A stretch of 64,000 nucleotides of DNA from Bacteroidetes bacterium GWF2_35_48 (GCA_001769125.1 MEOG01000008.1:40050-104049); one strand, 5' to 3'. Shown: positions 17,808 through 27,209, counted from the first letter of the stretch. Made by a program: numbers and translations. The notes: generated by a model not told the origin, from the letters alone.

Positions 17808-18686
17808 ATGCAAATAATAGACGGAAATAAAATAGCAGCAGAAATAAAAAATGAAATAGCCGAAGCTGTAACTGAAATAAAAAATAAAGGTGGAAAAACT
17901 CCGCACCTTGCTGCCATGCTCATAGGTAATGACGGCGCAAGCGAAACTTATGTCGGACATAAAGTAAAAGCATGCGAGCAGGTTGGTTTTAAGTCTACAC
18001 TTGTAAGATACGATGCTTCTATTACAGAAAAAGAAGTGCTCGATAAAGTCATTGAAATTAATAATGATCCGGATATTGACGGACTGATCGTTCAGTTACC
18101 GCTCCCAAAGCATATTTCAGAGCAAAAGGTTCTTGAAACAATAAATTTCAAAAAAGATGTTGACGGATTTCATCCCGTAAACGTGGGCAGAATGGTGTTG
18201 GGTTTACCCTCTTTTATCCCTGCTACTCCATTTGGAATTATTGAATTATTCCGAAGGTACAACATTCCTACTGAAGGAAAAAATTGTGTGATTCTTGGTC
18301 GTAGCAATATCGTGGGAACACCGATGAATTTATTGATGAGCCGAAAAGCATACCCTGGAAATTGTACGGTAACGATATGTCATAGCAAAACAAAAAACAT
18401 TGAAGAAATTTGCAGGAATGCCGATATTATAATTGTAGCGATGGGAATAGCAGAATATCTGAAAGCAGATATGGTGAAAGATGGTGCTGTTGTTATAGAT
18501 GTAGGAATTACCAGAGTAAAATCCGACAAAACAAAATCAGGATGGAAGCTATTAGGTGATGTGAAATTCGATGAAGTTGCGCCAAAATGCTCTTATATTA
18601 CTCCAGTCCCGGGAGGCGTTGGTCCAATGACCATTGTTTCATTACTGAAAAATACTTTGAGTTCAGCGCGGAATGAAATTTATTAA
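17808..18686 (+). CDS. folD: methylenetetrahydrofolate dehydrogenase / methenyltetrahydrofolate cyclohydrolase
   Basis: 292 residues, normal length. FolD interconverts 5,10-methylene-, 5,10-methenyl- and 10-formyl-tetrahydrofolate using NAD(P), feeding purine and formyl-Met synthesis in the cytoplasm. Seen: Tyr48 and the catalytic Lys52 in [20 protein letters not shown] near residue 95, the nucleotide-binding [12 protein letters not shown] at 161-172, and [10 protein letters not shown] near the C-terminus. The start at 17808 is the only one that keeps the full N-domain. No operon partner; a hairpin-array element lies upstream. Confidence 0.97.
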   Translation: MQIIDGNKIAAEIKNEIAEAVTEIKNKGGKTPHLAAMLIGNDGASETYVGHKVKACEQVGFKSTLVRYDASITEKEVLDKVIEINNDPDIDGLIVQLPLPKHISEQKVLETINFKKDVDGFHPVNVGRMVLGLPSFIPATPFGIIELFRRYNIPTEGKNCVILGRSNIVGTPMNLLMSRKAYPGNCTVTICHSKTKNIEEICRNADIIIVAMGIAEYLKADMVKDGAVVIDVGITRVKSDKTKSGWKLLGDVKFDEVAPKCSYITPVPGGVGPMTIVSLLKNTLSSARNEIY

Positions 18687-18774
18687 CTCAACTTTTGTGT
18701 GTTTTTTTATATTGCTTTTTGAAAATATGAGTCTACTCTGAAAAGCCTATAAATTTAAAATGCCACTAAACCAT

Positions 18775-19800
18775 CTACAACAAACTACTCCCCCTATTAA
18801 TGAAAGGATTTGGATTTGTGTATCTCAAGCTAATTTCAAAAGCGCCGTTTTTATTGGTGGCAATTTTCAGATCAGAAATATTGATGTCATAAGAAAAGGT
18901 CATGGCAAAGCGGCCGGTTTCAAGACCAACAGAGAAAATTACAGCATCATGATTTCTGTAATAAAAACCTACAGATACAGCAGAGCCTTTCACTTTGGAA
19001 TAAACGTTCCTGTTTTCTCTTGGTACATAACGAACCGAAGTGCCGGCTACAAACTCATTTGCCGGTCCCTGGTTTGTAAAATAGCCCGAAGGAATAATTG
19101 CAAAACCTGACATTCCCATTCCAAAAGACGCCTTGCCATACACTGCATATCTTGAGTACATCTGGTCTTCTGAATGAAATTTCAAATCCGGCTTATTTGC
19201 ATGCAACCACGAAACACCAAGCTGTGATTGTATCCCTTTATTTTTTGATTCGTCATGAATAACGGAATAATATGACCATGCAATACCCGTGCTGAAATCG
19301 CCCAAAATAAAACTATTAAAATCGAATGTTTCACCGGGATTTAAGGAAGGATTGTAAGAATTGCCATCAAATTGATTATCCCATGTTAAATTTCCTGTTG
19401 AAATATTTTTATGAATAATTCCAGAAGATATGCCTGCAGTAAGATAATGCTCCCTCGATAATTTTGCATGATAAGCTACCGATAAACTAACTATGTTTGT
19501 TGTAAGCTGCGTGATTCCCGCTTTATCATTCAAAACAAATATTCCCACTCCTAAAAATCCTGTTTTTAATTTATTTTTAAATAATCCTGCATCAATAGAT
19601 AAAGAGGCTGTTTCATACGGATAAGCAACACTTCTCCACTGGCTACGATAATTTAAAACTGCCCGTTGATCTCCTTTCAAAGTCCCTGTTAATGCAGGAT
19701 TTAAAGCTAAAGGGATGGTATTAAACTGTGAAAAATGAAAGTCCTGCGCCTGCGATAGTATAGCCATTAGCAAAAACAGACTGGTTATTATTTGTTTCAT
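18775..19800 (-). CDS. type IX secretion-associated membrane protein, PorP/SprF family
   Basis: 341 residues with a signal peptide ending AILSQAQ. The mature protein begins DFHFSQFNTIPLALNPALTGTLKGDQRAVLNYRSQW, the typical PorP/SprF start, and continues as an outer-membrane beta barrel. Members of this family anchor or attach type B T9SS cargo at the cell surface, and SprF is needed for export of the adhesin SprB in gliding bacteria. The gene lies just downstream of the large Ig-repeat protein with a type B sorting domain (19990-24510) on the same strand, the usual cargo/SprF pairing. The 190 bases between hold repeats. Confidence 0.93.
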   Translation of the reverse strand: MKQIITSLFLLMAILSQAQDFHFSQFNTIPLALNPALTGTLKGDQRAVLNYRSQWRSVAYPYETASLSIDAGLFKNKLKTGFLGVGIFVLNDKAGITQLTTNIVSLSVAYHAKLSREHYLTAGISSGIIHKNISTGNLTWDNQFDGNSYNPSLNPGETFDFNSFILGDFSTGIAWSYYSVIHDESKNKGIQSQLGVSWLHANKPDLKFHSEDQMYSRYAVYGKASFGMGMSGFAIIPSGYFTNQGPANEFVAGTSVRYVPRENRNVYSKVKGSAVSVGFYYRNHDAVIFSVGLETGRFAMTFSYDINISDLKIATNKNGAFEISLRYTNPNPFINRGSSLL

Positions 19801-19846
19801 ATATGTGATTTTTTTTAATATTTTTATTCTTTACTATATCGCTCAA

Positions 19847-19974
19847 ACCTCCGAGGACGCACCCCACGTGCCAACAGAGACCTCGCAGGTTATTGCTGAC
19901 ACATTCAAATCGGTTGCTGAGCGACACCCAACCGGTGGCTGAGCGAAGCCCAACCGGTGGCTGAGCGGAGCCGA
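19847..19974. repeat. inverted and direct repeats between cargo and SprF-like gene
   Basis: AACCTCCGAGG and CCTCGCAGGTT (19847-19891) form an interrupted inverted repeat. From about 19909 to 19974 there are three copies, one degenerate, of a roughly 22-base unit with AACCGGTGGCTGAGCG. The CTGAGCGAAG core resembles palindromes inside the TlpA-like gene and the broken toxin gene. Confidence 0.75.
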
Positions 19975-19989
19975 AGCCCCGGTTTGACT

Positions 19990-22900
19990 TTACCTAATCA
20001 ACGTAACATCACCTTTTTTCTCAATCACTTCTCCATTTTCAAATATAGCTTTTACGTAATACACAAAAACGGCGGAGTTTAAAGGCTTGTCTTTATAGTT
20101 GCCATCCCACCCAAAATTTTTGTCTTTTGTTTCAAAAACTTTATTACCGATACGGTCAAAAATCATCATGTCGAGTTCTACAATTCTTTTGCCTCGCACA
20201 TATAAAACATCATTTACACCATTAGCATCTGGTGTAAATATTGTAGGAATAAACAACTCATTACAGAGAATAGTTGATGCATTAATAGTGTATGTTTCCA
20301 TTTCAAAACAATTCGATCCATCTGTTACGGTTACTGTATATACGCCAGATGCGAGGGAACTTATTGTTGCTGTCGTTTCACCATTGCTCCATGCATAAAA
20401 ATAGGGCACTGTACCTCCGATAATTGTAAGTACTAACCTGCCATCACTTCTGTCTTCGCAAGACTCATGGTTTATCGTAGCTGCTATCTGTAAAGCTGTT
20501 GATGCCATTACCTGTACCGGCTGAATATTACTACCACAGCCATTCCAGGCCATAATATAATACGTACCGGCTGTTGTTACATTTGCGGGATTTGTTAGTG
20601 GAATCAAAGCTGAATTATCCATCCAATAACTTAATTCTAAAACCTGCGAACTTCCCAAAGTAATAGCCGAAGATGTGAGATTAACAGAACCACCGGAGCA
20701 AACAACACCCGGATTATGTATTGTCAGTGTTGGTGGCACTGTACTGATATTTACTGTTACTGAACCTATGTCTGTTCCACAGGTATTTATTGCTTGTATA
20801 TAATATGTTCCACTCTGTGAAATAGCTTGTGGATTTACCAAAGGGATTGTAGCACCTGCATCCATCCAGTAAGAGAGCGCGTAAATTCCTGAACTGCCGG
20901 AAGTAATAGTATCTGCGGTTAAATCAACCTGTGCCGGAAAACAAGCTGCTGCAGGAGGGTTAATAACCAATTCGGGTACAGATGGGAATACATTTACTGG
21001 TACTTCCTGAGAAGTTGTTCCGCAGGTATTTGTTGCCTGAATATAATAGAGACCGCTGATAGTAACAAAATCTGGTGTGTTTAACGGAATGGTCAAAGCG
21101 CTGTTTGCCCAATAGCTTATTGTTTCTATTTGTGTGCTACCACTTGTAACGGCAGGGGCAGTCAGATCAACAAATAAAGGGGCGCATACCGGGGCGGGGT
21201 TGTTAATGACAAGTAAGGGCAACCCTGTATTTATGGTTACATTCACAGCCTCAATATCTGTTCCGCAGGCATTGATTGCCTGGATGTAATATATGCCAGA
21301 CAAACTAATAGAATCAGGATTTGCAAGCGGACTAAATGCTCCGGCATCTGTCCAGTAAGAAATAGAAACAATCCCACTGCTTCCGGCAGTGACTGCTGCT
21401 GCTGTTATATCAACAAGAGTATTACAAACAGAAGCAGGATTATTAATGACAAGAACAGGTGCAGAAATATTGTAATACACATTAACCGAAGCTGTATCGC
21501 TCCCACAGGTATTAGATGCAACAATGTAATAAATACCGGATGTTGTTATCGAATTTGGGTTAGTGAGTGAAATTGTAGCTCCCGCGTCTGTCCAGTAAGA
21601 AAGAGTTAAAATGTAGGAACTGCCATTTGTTATTGCAGCATCCGTAATATCAACTGCCGTGCTGCATGAAGACGCAGGGTCTGTAACAAGAAGTATGGGA
21701 ATATCCTGGCTGACAGTCATTGTAACAGTATCCGAAGAAGCAGGATTTCCAGTTATACAAATTGCATCGGATGTCAATACGCAATAAATTTCATCTGCAT
21801 CTGATAGCAAATTATTAGTGTATTCATTGTTGCTTGTTCCGACTGTTGCTCCATTCAAATACCACTGGTATTGCGGGTTTGAACCTCCATTGACTGGTGT
21901 TGCAGTAAATGTAACATTTGTGCCATCGCAAATACTTGTCGCATCAGCAGCAACAGTTACGCTTACCGGAAGATTTGAACTTACAGTCATTGTAACAGTG
22001 TTTGATGTAGCCGGATTTCCTGTCGCGCATGTTGCATCGGATGTCAGCACACAATAAATTTCATCTGCATCTGAAAGCAAATTATTAGTGTATTCATTGC
22101 TGTTTGTTCCGACTGTCGCTCCATTCAAATACCACTGGTATTGCGGGTTTACGCCTTCGTTGCTTGGTGTTGCTGTAAATGTAACATAAGTGCCATCACA
22201 AATAGTTGTCGCATCAGCAGCAACAGTTACGCTTACCGGAAGATTTGAACTTACAGTCATTGTAACAGTGTTTGATGTAGCCGGATTTCCTGTCGCGCAT
22301 GTTGCATCGGATGTCAGCACACAATAAATTTCATCTGCATCTGAAAGCAAATTATTAGTGTATGTATTACTACTTGTTCCGACGGTCGCACCATTCAAAT
22401 ACCACTGATATTGCGGGTTTACGCCTTCGTTGCTTGGTGTTGCTGTAAATGTAACATAAGTGCCATCACAAATAGTTGTAGCATCAGCAGCAATGGTTAC
22501 GCTTACCGGAAGATTTGAACTTACAGTCATTGTAACAGTATCCGAAGTAGCAGGATTTCCAGTTATACAAGTTGCATCGGATGTAAGTACGCAATAAATT
22601 TCATCTGCATTCGTAAGAGCTGCATTAGTATATGTACTGTTGCTTGTCCCGACTGTTGCACCATTCAAATACCACTGGTATTGCGGATTTGGACCTTCGT
22701 TTATAGGAGTTGCAGTAAATGTAACATTTGTCCCATCGCAAATTGTTGTGGCATCAGCAGAGATGGTTACGCTAACAGGAAGATTTGAATTTACCGTCAT
22801 TGTAACCGTATCCGAAGAAGCAGGATTTCCAGTTATACAAGTTGCATCGGATGTAAGTACGCAATAAATTTCATCTGCATCTGATAGCAAATTATTAGTG

Positions 22901-24510
22901 TATGTATTACTACTTGTTCCGACTGTTGCACCATTCAAATACCACTGGTATTGCGGATTTACGCCTTCGTTGCCTGGAGTTGCTGTAAATGTAACATTTG
23001 TCCCATCACAAATAGTTGTAGCATCAGCAGCGACAGTTACGCTAACCGGAAGATTAGAACTTATAGTCATTGTAACAGTATCCGAAGAAGCAGGATTTCC
23101 AGTTGTACAAATTGCATCGGATGTAAGTACGCAATAAATTTCATCTGCATTCGTAAGAGCTGAATTAGTATATGTACTGTTGCTTGTCCCGACTGTTGCA
23201 CCATTCAAATACCACTGGTATTGCGGATTTGAACCTTCGTTTATAGGAGTTGCCGTAAATGTAACATTTGTTCCATAACAAACAGGGTTGTTATCTGGTG
23301 CAACTGTAATGCTGACAGGGCTAATGACTGTCGGTTTCACTAAAACACTTTTACATTCTGTAATACCACAAGTACCTTCTGCACGAACATAAAAAGTTGT
23401 AGTTCCGGAAACATTTAGTGAAAGAGGATTTCCTGTTCCTACATGTGTTGATCCACATCCGTCTGTGTACCATTCCCACGAAGCTCCTGTTCCAAGCGAG
23501 CCACCATGCACGGTTAGTGTCACAGATTCTCCTTCGCAAACCGGATCCGGATTAAAGCTTATTGAATCTGCTGCAACAGATGGGACACAACTGAATAAAG
23601 CAAAGGGCGTACTTGTGAAATCATCCCAGTTTACTATTGTCAGACTGCTTAAAACCGGAGATGAATTATTTACAGGATTTACGGTTCCCGTATTTTCCCA
23701 TTGATCTGATGGAGTATCATCCCAATGGGCGATTCCAAAAAACGTACCGTCATCAACATCATCAAAATATATGCTTATTGATGCTGCGTCACTACCTGCA
23801 CTACGATTTATCTTATGATAAAATTTATCATTAATATTTCCGGCTGTTCCATCTGTAATGCTCCTGTCAAATCCTTCTGTTGTTGCATCTGCATTTGCCA
23901 TTCTAACAGTATATGTATTGCTGGCAGAAGTTGTGGGAGTTACTTCAACAGGCCGGTAGCGGGAGGTTCCCAAAGATGAACCCACGGGAAATAAATAAGC
24001 TTGATTATTCAATGCTAACCTTGATAAGCAGCCATTCCCAATACTGCTAATAAAACCAGTGGTTCTAGTAATTGAGCCTAATGCAGAATTTAATATAAAC
24101 AAACTGAAATTATTTGTAAGAAATTCTTTATCATTAAGTGACAAAACGCCCTCGACACTGGTGTTTACATCTATTTGTTTTGAACCGCTTCCCTCAAGGT
24201 TGAGATTGTAAAAAACGGTGCTGTCAGTACCATTAATAAGCTGGTTCGCCCCATTGAGAACCACTGTACCGGGGCTTGAATTTACAAACGCAGTATTGCC
24301 TGCATTGTTGGTCCAGTTTCCGGTTAGCTGTATTGTTCCCAAATTATCAAATTCGCCATTGTTATCATTTTGCACATTGCCATCTATAACAACAAAAGTT
24401 CCTGCTTGCATTTTTATTTTTGAATTATTGTTAATAACCCAAGACTGACTCCAGACTGAAGAATTAATAAAAAATAATATTGTTAAAACGAAAGGATATA
24501 AATATTTCAT
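19990..24510 (-). CDS. giant Ig-repeat surface protein with type B T9SS (gliding-associated) sorting domain
   Basis: About 1506 residues from the start at 24510 (MKYLYPFVLTILFF), chosen for its signal peptide. Residues about 20-310 form a beta-rich N-terminal region with INGTDSTVFYNLNLEG. One Ig-like segment follows, then six very similar Ig-like repeats of about 80 residues carrying NPQYQWYLNGATVGT, ADEIYCVLTSDA and GNPA-S-TVTMTV. Next come seven repeats of about 65 residues with SYW-D-GA-IPL and G-YYI-A-N-CG. An SprB-like repeat with YAWSNGET leads into the final FIPTIFTPDANGVND to KKGDVTLIR, a gliding motility-associated C-terminal domain. Probably a long cell-surface adhesin exported with the help of the SprF-like protein next door. 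Confidence 0.93.
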   Translation of the reverse strand: MKYLYPFVLTILFFINSSVWSQSWVINNNSKIKMQAGTFVVIDGNVQNDNNGEFDNLGTIQLTGNWTNNAGNTAFVNSSPGTVVLNGANQLINGTDSTVFYNLNLEGSGSKQIDVNTSVEGVLSLNDKEFLTNNFSLFILNSALGSITRTTGFISSIGNGCLSRLALNNQAYLFPVGSSLGTSRYRPVEVTPTTSASNTYTVRMANADATTEGFDRSITDGTAGNINDKFYHKINRSAGSDAASISIYFDDVDDGTFFGIAHWDDTPSDQWENTGTVNPVNNSSPVLSSLTIVNWDDFTSTPFALFSCVPSVAADSISFNPDPVCEGESVTLTVHGGSLGTGASWEWYTDGCGSTHVGTGNPLSLNVSGTTTFYVRAEGTCGITECKSVLVKPTVISPVSITVAPDNNPVCYGTNVTFTATPINEGSNPQYQWYLNGATVGTSNSTYTNSALTNADEIYCVLTSDAICTTGNPASSDTVTMTISSNLPVSVTVAADATTICDGTNVTFTATPGNEGVNPQYQWYLNGATVGTSSNTYTNNLLSDADEIYCVLTSDATCITGNPASSDTVTMTVNSNLPVSVTISADATTICDGTNVTFTATPINEGPNPQYQWYLNGATVGTSNSTYTNAALTNADEIYCVLTSDATCITGNPATSDTVTMTVSSNLPVSVTIAADATTICDGTYVTFTATPSNEGVNPQYQWYLNGATVGTSSNTYTNNLLSDADEIYCVLTSDATCATGNPATSNTVTMTVSSNLPVSVTVAADATTICDGTYVTFTATPSNEGVNPQYQWYLNGATVGTNSNEYTNNLLSDADEIYCVLTSDATCATGNPATSNTVTMTVSSNLPVSVTVAADATSICDGTNVTFTATPVNGGSNPQYQWYLNGATVGTSNNEYTNNLLSDADEIYCVLTSDAICITGNPASSDTVTMTVSQDIPILLVTDPASSCSTAVDITDAAITNGSSYILTLSYWTDAGATISLTNPNSITTSGIYYIVASNTCGSDTASVNVYYNISAPVLVINNPASVCNTLVDITAAAVTAGSSGIVSISYWTDAGAFSPLANPDSISLSGIYYIQAINACGTDIEAVNVTINTGLPLLVINNPAPVCAPLFVDLTAPAVTSGSTQIETISYWANSALTIPLNTPDFVTISGLYYIQATNTCGTTSQEVPVNVFPSVPELVINPPAAACFPAQVDLTADTITSGSSGIYALSYWMDAGATIPLVNPQAISQSGTYYIQAINTCGTDIGSVTVNISTVPPTLTIHNPGVVCSGGSVNLTSSAITLGSSQVLELSYWMDNSALIPLTNPANVTTAGTYYIMAWNGCGSNIQPVQVMASTALQIAATINHESCEDRSDGRLVLTIIGGTVPYFYAWSNGETTATISSLASGVYTVTVTDGSNCFEMETYTINASTILCNELFIPTIFTPDANGVNDVLYVRGKRIVELDMMIFDRIGNKVFETKDKNFGWDGNYKDKPLNSAVFVYYVKAIFENGEVIEKKGDVTLIR
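21700..23290 (-). repeat. six near-identical in-gene repeats of about 243 bases
   Basis: The Ig-like units of the surface protein are repeated at DNA level: the block with CCATTCAAATACCACTG recurs near 21851, 22120, 22391, 22660, 22931 and 23200, about 270 bases apart, with near-identical flanks. Such arrays can gain or lose units by recombination and may also be collapsed in assembly. Confidence 0.85.
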
Positions 24511-24535
24511 GATATATGTTTTAAATATTTTAAAT

Positions 24536-24922
24536 TTATTCAAGATTTTCAGATGTTATTCTGTTAATCATTCTATATAATTTTTCTTTTTTCAAGAGTT
24601 TCTCTGAAAATTCATAAGTAGCATTATTTTTACAATCGGGAATTTCATCGTAATGATGATTGCTCATCAGCACTACCGGTATTTTTTTAGCAGCTTTTGA
24701 AGATTGTAACATATTGAAAAATTCAAGCTCATTTATTGTGGGCATATCGTAATTTGTTATTATCAAATTTATTTTATGACCCATTAGAACCGCTATCGCA
24801 TCCGGAATATTATCAGATTTAAAAACTTCAGTATTATTTTCAGATTTTAATAAATAACTGACAAGCTCTAATTGTTTCTTGTCATCATCAAGTATTAATA
24901 TGTTATTTTTATTTTTTGTCAA
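24536..24922 (-). CDS. stand-alone receiver-like protein lacking the phospho-acceptor Asp
   Basis: 128 residues with the CheY-like fold: the acidic pocket ILDDDKK at the N-terminus, a conserved Ser in VLMSN, and a Lys in FSEKLL. At the phospho-acceptor site, where CheY-type proteins have D-x-x-M-P, this protein has NYDMP, so Asn replaces the reacting Asp. That marks a pseudo-receiver which probably acts by binding rather than by phosphorylation. It lies 25 bases upstream of the giant surface-protein gene on the same strand and may be co-transcribed. No DNA-binding domain. Confidence 0.85.
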   Translation of the reverse strand: MTKNKNNILILDDDKKQLELVSYLLKSENNTEVFKSDNIPDAIAVLMGHKINLIITNYDMPTINELEFFNMLQSSKAAKKIPVVLMSNHHYDEIPDCKNNATYEFSEKLLKKEKLYRMINRITSENLE

Positions 24923-24956
24923 TGTATTTTCTGATAATTTGAATAAAAAATATTTG

Positions 24957-25232
24957 TTAATTTTTGTTTATTAAAATTTTCAAGGGAATTCTTTTTTTAA
25001 AACCCGCTTCATCTGCAATATCAACAATGCTTGTATTTAAATCTATACTAGAAATATCAACATAAATATTGCTTACCCCTTTGTCAAAATGATAAGACCT
25101 GAACATAATATTCTGACTTTGTTTATTATCGAAAAACTCAAGCCGGATATTTTGAGGTGTTTCAATTTCAAATGTCAGATTAAGCAGGCATTTGGATTCT
25201 AATTCTGTATTGATTTGTATTTTTTTTAACAT
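24957..25232 (-). CDS. hypothetical 91-residue beta-rich protein
   Basis: No signal peptide or membrane segment. The pattern of alternating hydrophobic strands (IRLEFFDN, FDKGVSNIYVDIS, RIPLKILINK) resembles the small beta sandwich of T9SS sorting domains, but without an export signal it should stay in the cytoplasm. It lies 34 bases upstream of the receiver-like gene on the same strand, so the two and the surface protein may form one unit. I cannot assign a function. Confidence 0.55.
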   Translation of the reverse strand: MLKKIQINTELESKCLLNLTFEIETPQNIRLEFFDNKQSQNIMFRSYHFDKGVSNIYVDISSIDLNTSIVDIADEAGFKKRIPLKILINKN

Positions 25233-25392
25233 ACTTTTTTTGAATGGATGTGTTTAATGCTTATAATTCGACTACATTCTAATATTTTACAATTCTGTTT
25301 TTTAATTTTTCAATAAAGAACTATCGCATGAAAAAAAACTATTTTTTTTTGTAATTAGAACCTATTGTTAACAGTAATCCATGTTTCAGTAT

Positions 25393-25550
25393 ATATTACG
25401 GTACTCTGCACCTTGACTTCTCTATGTCTTTTATTTTTTACAAATATTACGCGGCTCTGCCGCTTCATAATAAATATAGCAGCAGAGCTGCGATAACATT
25501 TGTAGCAGCAATAGCTGCGTTGTTTACAAAGGTGCTGCGCACCGTAATAT
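25393..25550. repeat. palindromic hairpin-array element
   Basis: Imperfect 22-base arms (25393-25414, starting ATATTACGGT; 25529-25550, ending ACCGTAATAT) enclose three short GC hairpins in a row: GCGGC-TCT-GCCGC (25451-25463), GCAGC-AGA-GCTGC (25479-25491) and GCAGC-AATA-GCTGC (25505-25518). A 106-codon frame across it reads out the hairpins and is not protein-like. The remaining 25233-25674 gap is plain AT-rich DNA. Confidence 0.85.
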
Positions 25551-25674
25551 TTTTTTATTTTTTAATTTCATTTACAATTTTTATTAAAACAGATATGGCA
25601 AAAATTATTTTTTTATTCTCTTGGAAATGGCTGATGAAATCATTTTTAAAATATTTAATTTATGCGAAAGTTCT

Positions 25675-27183
25675 TTACCTATTTACTAATTTTTTAAACC
25701 AATCATTTTTGCTGATAATTTTTTTGTTTTCATCCAATAAATAAAAAGAGGGTGTTGCATACACATTGTATTTTTTCGCTATATCACCGCTCCATCCTTT
25801 AAAATCGCATAAATGAATATATTGATTCAAATTATTATTTTCAACAAAATTTTTCCAGATCGTTTCGTCTTTATCTAATGAAACAAAGACTGGCAGCAGT
25901 GTTTTCCCTGGATTGGATTTTTTAAATTCTTCAATGATTCTTATTACCTCCGGCATTTCATTCACGCAGTGCTGACACCAACTTGCCCAAAATACAATAA
26001 GCGTATAATCACTTTGCATGGATGATAATTTCAATGCCTGATTATAAAAATAAAAATCAGGTGCTGCCTGGTCTATTTGCACACCTCTTATAGCATCTGC
26101 TTTTTTTCTGACCCATGCAAATTCTTTGCTGTCTGCTTCGCCGCAGTCATCGTCTTTTGTTTTAAAATAATAATCGTATAAAGCTAAAAAAGCAATTTCT
26201 TTATGCTCTTTACTTATTCTTTTCATTAAATAATTCAGGCAAAAGTTATAGGTGATTTTATTTGGTTTTGTTTTATTAATAAAGCTGATTGCAGCATCAG
26301 AAATTAATTTCTCATCGCTTACCGGCTGTCCGTACGCATCTCTTTTATTTGTGCATAAATAAAGATACATATCTATTTTTTCGGGAAGTATATTCGTGTG
26401 AAGATAAAATGAATCTGCCGGGTCAAAATAATCGAAGTAATGTGCTGCAATAATGCTGTCGCGCCAGGGATCGGGTTGTTTCCAGTCTGGATTTACAGGT
26501 TGAAAATATGCGAGGGCGATTTTTTTTGTTTGAGACGTTGCACTTGTGCTGAGCGATGTCGAAGTATGCAACGTCTTTACAAAATGATCCATTTCTTTAT
26601 AGCGAACTGCCCATTCTTTTTCTATTGTTGGATGAAAAGAATCTCCTAGAGGATAAAGTCGCATCATTTCTTTGAGAAAGGCATTGGCTATAACATTTTT
26701 TTTCTGCAATTGCTGAAACCGGTTAAACAATTTATTCTCTTCAGACTTCAGCACCTTCAGGCTATCTGTAGCGATATTGTTAAAAGCATTAAATTGATAT
26801 GTGGTTTTTATTTCAACAGGTTCGACAAGCTTACTGCGGGCAGGCTCAGTAAGCTCACTGCGCGCTGCTTTGCCGTCATTAATGAGAAAGAAAAACTGAT
26901 TATTCATCATGTTAAAACGATAAATACCACGGGCAGAATATTTGTGGAAAACAAGTTTCCCGTTTTTATCTGTTTTTGCAGAATCAATAAAAAGCAATGT
27001 ATCCTGATAGCATTTGTAAACATAAACTGCTTGATTGGCATAATTTTCAATATGGCATTTTACAAAAAAATCAACTTGACCTGAAAGCAGATTTTTATTT
27101 TTGGAAGACAGAGATGTGTCAGTTTGCCCAAAGGAAAAACCCAGGTTAAACAATGTTATAAAGAGAGTGAAAAATATTTTCAT
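25675..27183 (-). CDS. TlpA-like thioredoxin-fold protein, DUF4369/DUF5106 type, with two palindromic insertions
   Basis: 502 residues with a signal peptide ending LGFSFGQ. Residues about 30-125 resemble the DUF4369 beta domain, residues about 130-340 the helical DUF5106 region, and residues about 355-500 are a TlpA-type thioredoxin domain with the redox motif WASWCQHC and the cis-Pro region VYATPSFYLLD. It should act in the periplasm on disulfides. Two segments look foreign: residues about 106-123 (ARSELTEPARSKLVEPV) and about 203-217 (HTSTSLSTSATSQT). Both are encoded by palindromic DNA and interrupt otherwise family-like sequence without breaking the frame. The protein appears otherwise intact. 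Confidence 0.9.
   Translation of the reverse strand: MKIFFTLFITLFNLGFSFGQTDTSLSSKNKNLLSGQVDFFVKCHIENYANQAVYVYKCYQDTLLFIDSAKTDKNGKLVFHKYSARGIYRFNMMNNQFFFLINDGKAARSELTEPARSKLVEPVEIKTTYQFNAFNNIATDSLKVLKSEENKLFNRFQQLQKKNVIANAFLKEMMRLYPLGDSFHPTIEKEWAVRYKEMDHFVKTLHTSTSLSTSATSQTKKIALAYFQPVNPDWKQPDPWRDSIIAAHYFDYFDPADSFYLHTNILPEKIDMYLYLCTNKRDAYGQPVSDEKLISDAAISFINKTKPNKITYNFCLNYLMKRISKEHKEIAFLALYDYYFKTKDDDCGEADSKEFAWVRKKADAIRGVQIDQAAPDFYFYNQALKLSSMQSDYTLIVFWASWCQHCVNEMPEVIRIIEEFKKSNPGKTLLPVFVSLDKDETIWKNFVENNNLNQYIHLCDFKGWSGDIAKKYNVYATPSFYLLDENKKIISKNDWFKKLVNR
26533..26576. repeat. palindromic element inserted in frame in the TlpA-like gene (copy 1)
   Basis: Perfect 10-base arms AGACGTTGCA and TGCAACGTCT enclose CTTGTGCTGAGCGATGTCGAAGTA-type core sequence with an inner ACTT/AAGT pair. 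The 44-base element encodes about 15 low-complexity Ser/Thr residues. The core CTGAGC..GTCGAAG recurs in intergenic repeats at 15.7 kb and 19.9 kb and, in opposite orientation, in the broken toxin gene. Confidence 0.8.
26815..26868. repeat. palindromic element inserted in frame in the TlpA-like gene (copy 2)
   Basis: A perfect 9-base stem AGCTTACTG (26828-26836) / CAGTAAGCT (26847-26855) with a 10-base loop lies in a GC-richer patch of about 54 bases that also holds GGTTCGACAAGC. It encodes 18 residues. Removing them joins FFFLINDGK to EIKTTYQFN, a natural-looking DUF4369 strand order. Confidence 0.75.
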
Positions 27184-27201
27184 TTTTAAGAAATTATTTT
27201 A

Positions 27202-27209
27202 TATTTTTG
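27202..27209 (+). promoter_or_regulatory. -7 element of the first toxin-antitoxin pair
   Basis: TATTTTTG fits TAnnTTTG and lies 26 bases before the antitoxin ATG. No -33 TTTG at the usual distance. Confidence 0.4.

Noticed and set aside
21700..23290. possible CRISPR or mobile repeat array
   Set aside because: The repeats are coding, in frame, and translate as Ig-like domains.
25424..25744. 106-codon plus-strand frame
   Set aside because: It reads through the hairpin array and into the end of the TlpA-like gene; composition is Phe/Leu/Lys-rich from AT-rich DNA and not protein-like.
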